57,817 bases of DNA from Cellulosimicrobium cellulans. GTDB lineage: Bacteria; Actinomycetota; Actinomycetes; Actinomycetales; Cellulomonadaceae. A program made the translations under genes and the position numbers. This document shows, piece after piece, positions 7,815 to 15,968 of the stretch; within the stretch, counting starts at the first letter, position 1; every line of letters starts with the position of its first letter. The notes under the pieces were generated by a model, which was given only the letters and a program-made list of their open reading frames with translations, ran no database searches and was not told the DNA's origin. Where the stretch lies: positions 1-57,817 of the forward strand of contig NZ_BJNZ01000031.1 in the NCBI RefSeq assembly GCF_006539945.1, given 5' to 3'.

Positions 7815-9653
7815 TCACGCGCACGCGGCGACCGGGACCACCTCGAGGCCGGGCGTCGACACCGTCGGGGTCGTCCACACGTCGATCGTGCCGTCGGCGC
7901 CCGGGTGGTCCAGCGTGCCGGGCGAGGTCACGGTGAACGAGACCGTCGTGCTCTGACCCGGCGCGAGCTCGACGGGGAGCGAGGACGCGCGCCGGCCGCC
8001 CACCTCCGCGACGAGCGATCCCGTCGGGCCCCCGCCCACCCGGACGGTGCCGACCTCGCCGCCGCGCGGCGGGTAGAGGACGACCACCGTGCGCACGTTC
8101 CCCGGGGTGACGCCCGAGATGCCCCCGCCGGTGACGTACCACGGCAGGCTCGTCCCGGCGTCGGCCGGCGCGGTGGACGTGAGCGCGGTGGTGAAGGTGT
8201 CGACGCGTCCGCCGTCGGCGCAGACGCTCCCGGTGAGCCGGACGTCCGTGTCGAGGTAGTAGCCCATCTTGCCGCCGGTGGCGTCGTTGAGGAACACGCC
8301 GACGGAGCTCGCCGCGCGGTCGGCGGTGTCGATGTCGCCCGCGACGACGGTTCCCGCCAGGCGGTCCTGCTCGTCGGGGTGCGCGGACCAGAGGAGCACG
8401 CGGTGCTCGTCCGCGCCGCGGGCGAGGGCGTCGCGCGCGAGGCCCGGGTCCGCGGCGCCGGTGAGGAAGGTGTCGAGGACGGTCGACGCGACGGAGGCGA
8501 AGAACGCGTCCGTCTGCTCCCCGGGCTCGAGCTCGGCGTAGGCGTCCGAGAGGAGGACCTGGGCGAGGTTGCCCGCGTCGAGCGCGACGGTCTCGTCGCC
8601 GAACGGCACCTCGACCCCTCCGGTGGCCTCGAGCAGGTAGGACAGCGCGACCGGGTCGATCGCCGCCACGCCGTCCACCGCCTCGCCCTGCGACTGCTCC
8701 CACATGGCCGCCGTGAGCTCCGCGGTCGTCGGGAAGTCGGGCGTGAGCGGGGTGTCCTGCACGTAGCGGCCCACGCGGTCGGTGAAGAGCTGCTCCACCC
8801 CGGGGTCCAAGGGGAGGACGGGCTCGGCGAACGGCGGGACGTCGGCCGTCGAGGCCTGGCGCTCCAGCGAGACGGCGCCGTCGTCCACCGTGAGGACCGC
8901 GAGCGCTCCGGGGATGCCGCCGCCCGCGCGCAGCTCGGCGTTGTTCAACGAGGCCACGAGGTATCGGCGCGGTCCGTCGGCACCGAGCATGGCCGGGCCG
9001 AGCGTGGCGAGGCGGTCGGCGGTGCGCACGACGGGGCGCAGGTCGTCCGTCCGCGCGACGAGCGTCGCGTACGGCTCCGCGATCTCCTGGTGCAGCGCGT
9101 CGGGGTCCACGCGGGCGAGCCGGGCGTCGATGTCGTCGAACGTGGCCGCTGCCCGGGCCATGGCCGGTGCCGCCTCGGTGAGCGGGGCGAGGTCGACGCC
9201 GTCGCCCGTGAGCGTCAGGCTGTCTCCCTCGACCGCGCCGAGCGCCTGCGTGAGCGACGGCAGGACGACCGCCGCGAGGTCGTCCACGGTCGCGGCCGCG
9301 GCGGAGAACGCCCGGACGTCCTGGCCGTACACGGGAAGGTGGGCAGCCAGGGACCACAGCGGGCCGTCGGTGCTGGCGCGCGCCGTCGCGGTGTAGGGCT
9401 GGACCCGGTCCAGGGCGGCCTCCGCGGTCTCGACGTCGCCGGAGCGCAGCGCCTCCTCGGCCGCGGGGACCTCGTCGAGCGCGCGCGTCAGCGCGTCGCG
9501 CGCGGCGAGGGCGTCGCGGGCCAGCAGCGCCACGCACACCACGAGGAGCACGGCCAGCAGGATCAGGCCCCAGCCCAGCCAGGACGCCCAGTGCCGACGT
9601 CGGCGACCGCCCGTGTGGCGCGGCGGCAGGTCGGCCGGCTCCGTCGTCGTCAT
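7815..9653 (-). CDS. DUF4012-domain membrane protein
   Basis: A 612-residue protein with a cytoplasmic basic N-terminus (RRRRH), one transmembrane helix (about residues 24-46) and a large outside region. The central part has the DUF4012 hallmark LVASLNNAELRAGGGIPGALAVL, followed by VEQLFTDRVGRYVQDTPLTPDFPT, as in actinobacterial DUF4012 proteins. These are often found near exopolysaccharide or wall-glycopolymer genes; no biochemical activity is established as far as I know. It is divergent from the ECF sigma gene at 9793, and downstream it points toward the wall-anchored protein gene, 278 bp away on the same strand. The C-terminal ~200 residues look beta-rich. Confidence 0.82.
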   Translation of the reverse strand: MTTTEPADLPPRHTGGRRRRHWASWLGWGLILLAVLLVVCVALLARDALAARDALTRALDEVPAAEEALRSGDVETAEAALDRVQPYTATARASTDGPLWSLAAHLPVYGQDVRAFSAAAATVDDLAAVVLPSLTQALGAVEGDSLTLTGDGVDLAPLTEAAPAMARAAATFDDIDARLARVDPDALHQEIAEPYATLVARTDDLRPVVRTADRLATLGPAMLGADGPRRYLVASLNNAELRAGGGIPGALAVLTVDDGAVSLERQASTADVPPFAEPVLPLDPGVEQLFTDRVGRYVQDTPLTPDFPTTAELTAAMWEQSQGEAVDGVAAIDPVALSYLLEATGGVEVPFGDETVALDAGNLAQVLLSDAYAELEPGEQTDAFFASVASTVLDTFLTGAADPGLARDALARGADEHRVLLWSAHPDEQDRLAGTVVAGDIDTADRAASSVGVFLNDATGGKMGYYLDTDVRLTGSVCADGGRVDTFTTALTSTAPADAGTSLPWYVTGGGISGVTPGNVRTVVVLYPPRGGEVGTVRVGGGPTGSLVAEVGGRRASSLPVELAPGQSTTVSFTVTSPGTLDHPGADGTIDVWTTPTVSTPGLEVVPVAACA

Positions 9654-9792
9654 GCCCCACAGCGTAGGTGCTGAGCGGGGGCGGGATCGGTGCCGTCACG
9701 GGTGAGGTTCGGGTGAAGGACGCGCCGTGCAAGGAATGATCGGCTCGGGACACAGAGCGGTTGACAGCCCGCCCCGCCGACGAGGAGCCGCC

Positions 9793-10356
9793 GTGACGAC
9801 CGACGAGGGCAACGACGAGACCATCGAGGCCGCCGTCCACGACGAGGCCTGGTTCGCCGCGGTCTTCGCCGCGCACGCGACGCCGCTCTACCGCTACTTC
9901 CGCCGCCGGCTGCCGAGCGCCGCCGGTTCCGTGGGGCCCGACGCCGACGACCTCACGGCCGAGGTCCTCGCGACGGCCTGGCGGCGCCGCGAGGACGTGC
10001 CCGACGGCGCCGAGCTCCCGTGGCTGTACCGCACGGCGGGCTTCGTCCTCGCCAACCACCGGCGCAAGGCGCGGGCGGTGCCGGTGGCGGAGGTGCCGGA
10101 CCGTGGTGACGAGGGCGCGGACGTCGAGCACGTCGTCGTGCAGGACGACGAGGTCCGGCGCGCGCTGGGCGCGCTGTCGGTCCGCGACCGGCGCATCCTC
10201 CTCCTGCACGCCTGGGAGGGCCTGGGCGGCGACGACCTGGCGGCGGTCCTCGGCACGTCGCGCGGGGGCGCGGACGCCGCGCTCTCGCGGGCGCGCGCGC
10301 GGCTGCGCGCCGCGTGGGCGGAGCAGTCGGCCCTCGCGCAAGAGTCGGGCGCCTGA
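9793..10356 (+). CDS. ECF-type RNA polymerase sigma factor
   Basis: A 187-residue sigma-70-family extracytoplasmic-function factor. GTG 9793 is preferred over the in-frame ATG at 9727 because a GAGGAG ribosome-binding site (9782-9787) sits 5 nt upstream. Region 2 covers roughly residues 17-90 (YRYFRRRL, DLTAEVLATAWRRRE, LPWLYRTAGFVLANHRR) and region 4 roughly 115-175 (LSVRDRRILLLHAWEGLGGDDLAAVLGTSRG, with the helix-turn-helix after GDDLAAV). A 70-nt gap separates it from the next gene, which encodes a single-pass membrane protein. The pair therefore has the usual sigma/regulator arrangement. Confidence 0.9.
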   Translation: MTTDEGNDETIEAAVHDEAWFAAVFAAHATPLYRYFRRRLPSAAGSVGPDADDLTAEVLATAWRRREDVPDGAELPWLYRTAGFVLANHRRKARAVPVAEVPDRGDEGADVEHVVVQDDEVRRALGALSVRDRRILLLHAWEGLGGDDLAAVLGTSRGGADAALSRARARLRAAWAEQSALAQESGA

Positions 10357-10426
10357 GCACACATCACGGGTAGACCCGACCGGCCGCGGCCCCCGCGGCA
10401 CGGTCCCGCAGTACCTGGAGGGCGAC

Positions 10427-11881
10427 ATGACCACCCGAACCCCCGACCAGCCCGACGACGCCGACCTCGAGCGCCTCCGCGCCGCCGACCCGGCGGCCGG
10501 CGCCGCACCGGACATTGGCGCCCTGGAGGCCGCGGTCCGCGACCGCGTCCCCGAGGCGTTCGCCGGCGGGGCGACGGCCGGCTCGCCCGACAGCCCCCCG
10601 CTCTCCGGGTCCGCGGGCCCGACGGCGACCCTCGTGGACGAGCTCGCCGAGCGTCGCGCCCGCCGCCTGCGCCGGCGGGCCCCGCTCCAGGTCGCCGCGG
10701 TGGCCGGCGTGCTCGTCGTCGGGGCGGGCGGCTACGCGCTCGGTGCGGGAGCGGTCGGGGCCTCGTCCGCGGGGGACACGGCCGTCGAGTCCACCGCGCT
10801 CGCGCCCATCCAGCTCGGCGCCGCCGACGCTCCCGCCGCGGAAGACGCCGCCGGCGGGGCCCCGGAGAGCCTCGCCGCCGGGTCGCGCGCGACGGCGGAC
10901 ATGGCGTACCCGGGGCTCTGGGGCGGGCGCACCGTGTTCCACCAGGACGGGCTCCCCACGCAGGGCGCGAGCGCCGATGCCTGGGCCTACGACGCGGCGA
11001 GCGTGTACTCGCAGGAGACGGCGCGCCGCGTCGCGGACGTGCTCGGGGTCCCCGGAGAGGTGCGCGAGGACTACGGGTCGTACGCCGTGGGGTCGACCGA
11101 CGGGACCGGGCCGAGCCTCTACCTCCAGGCTGACGGGCTCGGGAGCGTGAGCTACAACGACCCGACGAAGGACCCGTGGGGCTGCGTCGTCGTGACGCCG
11201 ATGCCGGCCGAGGGCGACGAGGGTTCGGGGAGCTCCGGCGCCGAGCCGGGGGCGTGCGAGGAGTCCGACCACGGCGCGCCCCCGAGCGGTGGGGACGCCG
11301 TCGACGCGCTCCGCGACGTGCTCGCGTCGCTCGGGCTGGACCCCGCGGGGTTCGAGGTGGTCGCGGACGAGCAGCCGGCCGACCAGGGCGCGCCGCGGGC
11401 GACGAGCGTGACCGCGTACGAGGTGGTCGAGGGTCAGCGCACCGGGACGCAGTGGAGCGCGACGTACTCCGGTGCCGGCCTCGCGTCTTTGTACGGGGGA
11501 CTGGCGCCGCGCGTCGCGATCGGCTCCTACGACGTGGTGAGCCCTGCCGAGGCGGTGGGCCGCCTGGGTGACCCGCGGTTCGGCGGGGGCGGGATGATCG
11601 CCCTGGCGCGGGAGGGAGCGGCCGCCGAGCTCGTGCCGGAGATCGCGCCGGCCGAGCCGGAGGCGCCGACCGTGCCGCCGACGGTCGGCGAGGGCGTCCG
11701 GTTCGCGTGGCCCGTCACGGAGGTGACGATCACGGACGCGCGGCTCGGCCTCGCGGTGCAGTACCAGCCCGACGGCGCGGCGGTGCTCCTGCCCGCGTAC
11801 GAGCTGTCCGACGCCGACGGCAACGTGTGGTCGGTCGTGGCCGTCGCCGACGACCAGCTCGACTTCGCCCCCGCCGGCTGA
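10427..11881 (+). CDS. Single-pass membrane protein, putative partner of the ECF sigma factor
   Basis: A 484-residue protein from ATG 10427, with GGAGGG four nt upstream. The N-terminal ~85 residues are polar and cytoplasmic (DLERLRAADPAAG...), ending in RRARRLRRRA; a transmembrane helix follows (about 86-108) and then a ~375-residue exported region with two Cys (WGCVVV and PGACEE). Gene order and topology fit an anti-sigma factor or sensor, but there is no ZAS-type His/Cys zinc motif in the cytoplasmic part and I do not recognise the exported domain. The role as sigma partner is inferred from position. The operon ends in a strong intrinsic terminator. Confidence 0.7.
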   Translation: MTTRTPDQPDDADLERLRAADPAAGAAPDIGALEAAVRDRVPEAFAGGATAGSPDSPPLSGSAGPTATLVDELAERRARRLRRRAPLQVAAVAGVLVVGAGGYALGAGAVGASSAGDTAVESTALAPIQLGAADAPAAEDAAGGAPESLAAGSRATADMAYPGLWGGRTVFHQDGLPTQGASADAWAYDAASVYSQETARRVADVLGVPGEVREDYGSYAVGSTDGTGPSLYLQADGLGSVSYNDPTKDPWGCVVVTPMPAEGDEGSGSSGAEPGACEESDHGAPPSGGDAVDALRDVLASLGLDPAGFEVVADEQPADQGAPRATSVTAYEVVEGQRTGTQWSATYSGAGLASLYGGLAPRVAIGSYDVVSPAEAVGRLGDPRFGGGGMIALAREGAAAELVPEIAPAEPEAPTVPPTVGEGVRFAWPVTEVTITDARLGLAVQYQPDGAAVLLPAYELSDADGNVWSVVAVADDQLDFAPAG

Positions 11882-11900
11882 CGCGAACCACCGAGCGCGG

Positions 11901-11945
11901 CCGGGCGGTCGTCATCCGCGCGATGACGACCGCCCGGTCGTTTTT
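11901..11945 (+). terminator. Canonical intrinsic terminator of the sigma operon
   Basis: A perfect 16-bp stem (11901-11916 with 11922-11937) around a 5-nt CGCGC loop is followed by a run of five T (11941-11945). It is the only hairpin in this window with a classic T-tract. Confidence 0.93.
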
Positions 11946-11949
11946 GTCG

Positions 11950-12032
11950 TACGCTTTTGCACGCTGCAAGCGTCGTGCCTCGCGAAAGTGGCCACGCTTT
12001 TGATTGACCATCGACAAAAGTGTGACTAGGGT
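11950..12032 (+). promoter_or_regulatory. Promoter and candidate operators of the Ebo-type cluster
   Basis: TTGACC (12004-12009), a 17-bp spacer and TAGGGT (12027-12032) form a good housekeeping promoter. The -35 is bracketed by near-perfect inverted arms: CACGCTTTTG (11993-12002) and CAAAAGTGTG (12015-12024). A further copy of ACGCTTTTG lies at 11951-11959, overlapping the palindrome TTGCA-CGC-TGCAA (11957-11969). The arrangement suggests a repressor that occupies the promoter. About 138 bp of leader follow before the first ATG (12171). Confidence 0.65.
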
Positions 12033-12170
12033 CGCAGCAGACCGGGCGCCCACCGGGTCGGAGAGCGTTCACACGCCCTCGTCCGGGCGTGCGGTCCGAC
12101 GATGGCAGGGAGGCCATCGTCATCGTGCTCGGCGGCGCTCCGGCGCCCGCCGACGGGAACGGGAGCAACG

Positions 12171-13409
12171 ATGCACCACTTCGCTTCTGACAGCTCGTCA
12201 GACCGCCCGGCTCCGGACGCGCGCACGGGGCTCTGGCTCGTCGGCGCCCGCGGCTCCGTCGCGACCACCGCGACCCTCGGCCTCGCCGCCATCGCGGACG
12301 GGCGCGCCGCGCCGACGGGGTGCGTCACGGTCTCGGAGCCCTTCGCGTCGGCCCCGCTCCCGGCGTTCGGCGACCTCGTGGTGGGTGGTCACGACATCTC
12401 CGACGTCTCGATGGTCAAGCACGCCGAGCAGCTCGTCGAGGCCGGGATGATCGCCCCGCGCCTGCTCACCGCCGCGCACGCCGCGCTGGAGCGGGCCGAC
12501 GCCGAGGTCCGGCCCGGCTACACCGCCCACCCCGCCGAGGGCGCGCCGCGCGAGTCCCAGCAGGTCGCGGCGGAGCGTCTGGCCGCAGACATCGTCGACT
12601 TCCGCGAGCGGCACGGGCTCGCGCGCGTCGTCGTCGTCGACCTCGTGTCGACCGAACCCCTGCCCGAGCCGGGCCCCGAGCTCTCCGACCGGGAGCTCCT
12701 GCGCGCCGCGCTCGCGGACCCGGAGCGCGCCGTGCTCCCGCCGAGCTCCGTGACCGCGTACGCCGCCCTGCTCGCGGGGGCCCCCTTCGCGGAGTTCACG
12801 CCGTCGGCGAGCATGCACCTGCCGGTGCTCCTCGAGCTCGCCGCCGAGCGCGGCGTCCCCGTCGCGGGGCAGGACGGCAAGACCGGCCAGACGTGGCTGC
12901 GCACGATCCTCGCGCCCGCCTTCGCGGCGCGCGGCCTGCGCGTCCTGTCCTGGGCCGGGGCCAACCTGCTCGGCGGCGGCGACGGCGCGACCCTCGCCGA
13001 CCCGGAGGCCGTGCAGAGCAAGCTCGCGTCCAAGTCCCGGGGCCTCCAGGACCTCACGGGCAGCGGGGTCACCCCGCTGCACATCGACAACGTGCCGGAC
13101 CTCGGCGACATCAAGGTCGCGTGGGACCACGTGCACGTCGAGGGCTTCCTCGGCTCGCGACTCACGCTCCAGACCACGTGGTCGGCCTACGACTCGATGC
13201 TCGCGGCGCCGCTCGTGCTCGACCTCGCGCGCCTGCTCGCGCTCGCCGACGCGGCCGGGTACGGGGGTCCGGTCCCCGAGCTCGGGTTCTTCTTCAAGGA
13301 CCCGTGGGGGAGCGACGTGCACGACTTCGCGGCGCAGACCGTCGCGCTCGCGGACTGGGTCCGCGAGGCGGCGGCCCGCGTCGGTGCCGCACCGGCCGAC
13401 CGGCCGTGA
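12171..13409 (+). CDS. Inositol-3-phosphate synthase family protein
   Basis: A 412-residue NAD-dependent member of the myo-inositol-phosphate synthase family, which converts glucose 6-phosphate to a myo-inositol monophosphate. ATG 12171 has GGGAG 5 nt upstream. The Rossmann start GLWLVGARGSVATT (20-33) binds NAD; conserved segments include TPSASMHLPVL, AGQDGKTGQTWLR, NLLGGGDG, SKLASKSRG, VHVEGFLG and TWSAYDSMLAAPLVLDL. It is the first gene of the cluster, and its stop overlaps the start of the UbiA gene by 4 bp (GTGA). In the canonical Ebo cluster a different sugar-phosphate cyclase (EboD, dehydroquinate-synthase-like) is present, so this enzyme may supply the cyclitol for the pathway; that is inference. 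It need not be the housekeeping synthase. Confidence 0.88.
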   Translation: MHHFASDSSSDRPAPDARTGLWLVGARGSVATTATLGLAAIADGRAAPTGCVTVSEPFASAPLPAFGDLVVGGHDISDVSMVKHAEQLVEAGMIAPRLLTAAHAALERADAEVRPGYTAHPAEGAPRESQQVAAERLAADIVDFRERHGLARVVVVDLVSTEPLPEPGPELSDRELLRAALADPERAVLPPSSVTAYAALLAGAPFAEFTPSASMHLPVLLELAAERGVPVAGQDGKTGQTWLRTILAPAFAARGLRVLSWAGANLLGGGDGATLADPEAVQSKLASKSRGLQDLTGSGVTPLHIDNVPDLGDIKVAWDHVHVEGFLGSRLTLQTTWSAYDSMLAAPLVLDLARLLALADAAGYGGPVPELGFFFKDPWGSDVHDFAAQTVALADWVREAAARVGAAPADRP

Positions 13410-14323
13410 CCGGCTCCCTCCACGACCACCTGGACCTCGTCCGCGCCCCCGCGGTCCTCTCGGTGGTCGGTGACACCCTCGCGGGCGCTGCCGCCGCCGG
13501 TCACGCGCTCACACCGCGCCGTGCGCTGCTCCCGCTCGCGTCCGCGTGCCTCTACGCGGGGGGCATGGCGCTCAACGACTACGCCGACCGGGAGCTCGAC
13601 GCCGTCGAGCGGCCCGAGCGGCCGATCCCGTCCGGTCGCATCTCCGAGGGCCGCGCGCTCCGGGTGGCGGTGGGGCTCACGACCGCGGGCGTCGGCCTTG
13701 CCGCCGCAGGCGGGGGAGCGCGGGCGCTCGCCGTCGCCGTCCCGCTCGCCGCGAGCGTCTGGACGTACGACACGGTCGCCAAGGAGCACGCCGTCGGCCC
13801 CGTCGTGATGGCCGCGTGCCGCGGGCTCGACGTCCTGCTGGGTGCGGGCGTCGGACACCTGCGCGCCGCGCTGCCCGCCGCGGCGGGGATGGCGGTGCAC
13901 ACCGCGGGCGTGACGTTCGTGTCGCGCGGCGAGGTGCACGGCACGACGTCGTCCCTCGCCGCCGGCGTGGCGGCCGCCACCGCGGTGGGCGGGGCGGTCG
14001 TGGGCGTCGGGGCGCTGCGCCGTGGTCGTGGGGCCGGCCCAGGCCGCGCGACCCGCGTGGCGACGGCGGTCGCCGGGGTCGTCGCGGTCGGTGCGTACCT
14101 CGCGACAGCGCTGCCTCGTCAGGTGGACGCCGCGATCACGCCGTCCGCGGGAAACGCCTTCGCGGCGACGAAGGCCGGGATCCGCGCGATGCTGCCGCTC
14201 CAGGCGGCGTGGGCGGCGCGCGGCGGGAGCCTCGCGTCGGTGGGCGTGCTCGCGGGCGTCGAGGTCGCGGGCCGGCTCCTGCGCCGGGGCGGTCGCGGGC
14301 GCGCCGAGATGAGCGAGACGTGA
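13406..14323 (+). CDS. eboC: UbiA-family prenyltransferase (EboC / SCO3242 type)
   Basis: A 305-residue integral membrane prenyltransferase. The start GTG 13406 overlaps the upstream TGA. The first Asp-rich motif NDYADRELD (57-65), followed by RPIPSG, matches the Mg-diphosphate-binding NDxxDxxxD signature of UbiA enzymes; the second motif is weaker (YDTVAKEH, 121-128). Seven to nine hydrophobic segments are visible. UbiA enzymes transfer a prenyl chain onto an aromatic or sugar-like acceptor. Within Ebo clusters this component is called EboC, and the actinobacterial subfamily is, as I recall, named after S. coelicolor SCO3242. The acceptor is unknown. Its stop overlaps the next GTG by 4 bp. 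Confidence 0.88.
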   Translation: MTGSLHDHLDLVRAPAVLSVVGDTLAGAAAAGHALTPRRALLPLASACLYAGGMALNDYADRELDAVERPERPIPSGRISEGRALRVAVGLTTAGVGLAAAGGGARALAVAVPLAASVWTYDTVAKEHAVGPVVMAACRGLDVLLGAGVGHLRAALPAAAGMAVHTAGVTFVSRGEVHGTTSSLAAGVAAATAVGGAVVGVGALRRGRGAGPGRATRVATAVAGVVAVGAYLATALPRQVDAAITPSAGNAFAATKAGIRAMLPLQAAWAARGGSLASVGVLAGVEVAGRLLRRGGRGRAEMSET

Positions 14324-15267
14324 GCGCTCACGAGACCCGGCAGGCGATGCCCTTCACGCTCGGGTACGGCACCAACGGCTTCACGGACCACCCGCTCGAC
14401 GTCACGCTCGACGTGCTCGACCACGAGGGCTACGGCGCCGTCGCGCTCACGCTCGGGTTCCCGCACCTCGACCCGTTCGCGCAGGGGTGGCGCGCGGAGG
14501 TCGACGCGCTGCGCGCGCGCCTCGCCGCGCTGCGCGGCGGCGCGGGGATGCGGGTCGTCGTCGAGACGGGCACGCGGTTCCTGCTCGACCCGTACCGCAA
14601 GCACCGGCCCACGCTCGTGGACGCCGAGGCCGACGCCCGGCTGCGCTTCCTGCGCCGCGCGGTCGAGATCGCGGCCGCGCTCGACGCCGAGTGCGTGTCC
14701 TTCTTCTCCGGCGTCCTGCCCGACGGCGCGTCCCCGGCCGAGGGCTGGGCGCTCCTGCGCGACCGCCTGCCCGGCCTCGTCGAGCACGCCCGCGACCACG
14801 GCGTGCGGCTCTCGCTCGAGCCCGAGCCGGGGATGCTCGTCGAGACCGTCGGCGACGCGCTGCGGCTGCGCGACGAGCTCGGTGGCGACGCGGGGGACCT
14901 GGCCGACCTCGGTGTGACCGTCGACGTGGGCCACTGCCTCGTCGTGGAGCCCGACGGCGTCGTGGGCGCGCTGCGCGCCGCCGCGCCGTACCTCGCGAAC
15001 GTGCAGCTCGACGACATGCCGCGCACGCACCACGAGCACCGCCCGTTCGGCGAGGGCGAGATCGACCTGCCGCTCGTGCTCGCGACCCTCGCCGACGTCG
15101 GGTACACCGGCGTCGCCGCGGTCGAGCTGCCCCGCCACTCGTACGACGCCCCCGGGCTCGCGCACCGCAGCATGACAGCGCTGGAGCAGGCCTGGGACCG
15201 ACGCTCCGCGGTGCCCGCGCCCGACCAGGAACCACCCGTCTCCGACCACCCCCAGGAGGTGCCATGA
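14320..15267 (+). CDS. Sugar phosphate isomerase/epimerase-like TIM-barrel protein
   Basis: A 315-residue AP-endonuclease-2/xylose-isomerase-like TIM barrel. GTG 14320 overlaps the eboC stop; an in-frame ATG at 14347 could also serve. Motifs: GYGTNGFTDH at the start, ECVSFFSGV, RLSLEPEPGMLVE (metal-ligand Glu), TVDVGHCLV (Asp/His ligands), NVQLDDM and GYTGVAAVELPRHSY (last Glu ligand). The set of Glu, Asp, His and Glu fits a divalent-metal isomerase or lyase. It is the first of two barrels of this kind in the cluster (the other is EboE at 16875). The substrate is unknown; a cyclitol or sugar phosphate is plausible from context. Confidence 0.85.
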   Translation: MSAHETRQAMPFTLGYGTNGFTDHPLDVTLDVLDHEGYGAVALTLGFPHLDPFAQGWRAEVDALRARLAALRGGAGMRVVVETGTRFLLDPYRKHRPTLVDAEADARLRFLRRAVEIAAALDAECVSFFSGVLPDGASPAEGWALLRDRLPGLVEHARDHGVRLSLEPEPGMLVETVGDALRLRDELGGDAGDLADLGVTVDVGHCLVVEPDGVVGALRAAAPYLANVQLDDMPRTHHEHRPFGEGEIDLPLVLATLADVGYTGVAAVELPRHSYDAPGLAHRSMTALEQAWDRRSAVPAPDQEPPVSDHPQEVP

Positions 15268-15968
15268 CCGAGCCAGCCCCCGCCGCCCCCGCGGCCCAGG
15301 ACGGCGCGACCACCGAGGGCGAGCGCTGGCTCGCCGAGGCGCGCGCCGCCGTCGAGCAGGACCCCGCGGCCGTGTCGCGCGCGTTCGCGCTCGCCGGTCG
15401 CAAGGTCGGCCGCACACCGGTCCGTCCCGAGACCGACCCCGCCGGCATCGTCCACGGCACCGTCGACGACGGCGCGCGCGCCGCGCTCGTGGTCGCCCTC
15501 GCCGAGGCGGTCGGGCGCCGCGGGTCCGACGCCGACGCCGCGCTCGCCGCTCGCCTCGCGGACCTGTACCAGCACGGCGACACCGCCGAGCGGCGCGGCG
15601 TCCTGCGCGGGCTCGACGCGCTCACCGAGAGCGGGGCGCTCGCGGGCGACGCCGCGGCCTCGGTCGTCGCCGTCGGGCGCGACCTCGCCGCCGACGCGCT
15701 GCGCACCAACGACCAGAGCCTCGTCGCCGCGGCGGTCGGGCCGTTCGCGGCCGCCCACCTCGACCCGCACGCGTGGCGGCACGCCGTGCTCAAGCTCGTG
15801 TTCATGGGCGTGAGCCTCGACGCCGTCGCCGGCCTCGACGAGCGCGCGGACGACGAGCTCGCCCGCATGGCGCGCGACTTCGCCGCCGAGCGCCGCGCCG
15901 CGGGCCGCGTCGTGCCCGACGACGTCGCCCTCCTCGCCCCTGACGTCACCACCGGGAGGACCGCCTGA
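15264..15968 (+). CDS. eboA: EboA-domain protein
   Basis: A 234-residue mostly alpha-helical protein. ATG 15264 has a strong AGGAGG (15254-15259) and overlaps the upstream TGA. I assign EboA from its helical make-up (WLAEARAAV, RRGVLRGLDALTES, ALRTNDQSLVAAAVGPFAAAHLDPHAWRHAVLKLVFMGVSL) and its position immediately before the TatD gene, which it meets as TGATG. The segment RTNDQSLVAAA...WRHAVLKLVFMG is the most family-like part. EboA has no known catalytic function; it is the marker protein of Ebo clusters found in scattered bacteria and in some algal plastids. Confidence 0.8.
   Translation: MTEPAPAAPAAQDGATTEGERWLAEARAAVEQDPAAVSRAFALAGRKVGRTPVRPETDPAGIVHGTVDDGARAALVVALAEAVGRRGSDADAALAARLADLYQHGDTAERRGVLRGLDALTESGALAGDAAASVVAVGRDLAADALRTNDQSLVAAAVGPFAAAHLDPHAWRHAVLKLVFMGVSLDAVAGLDERADDELARMARDFAAERRAAGRVVPDDVALLAPDVTTGRTA

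Noticed and set aside
9727-9792. ATG start of the ECF sigma gene at 9727
   Set aside because: GTG 9793 has a good GAGGAG site and the extra N-terminus is not sigma-like.
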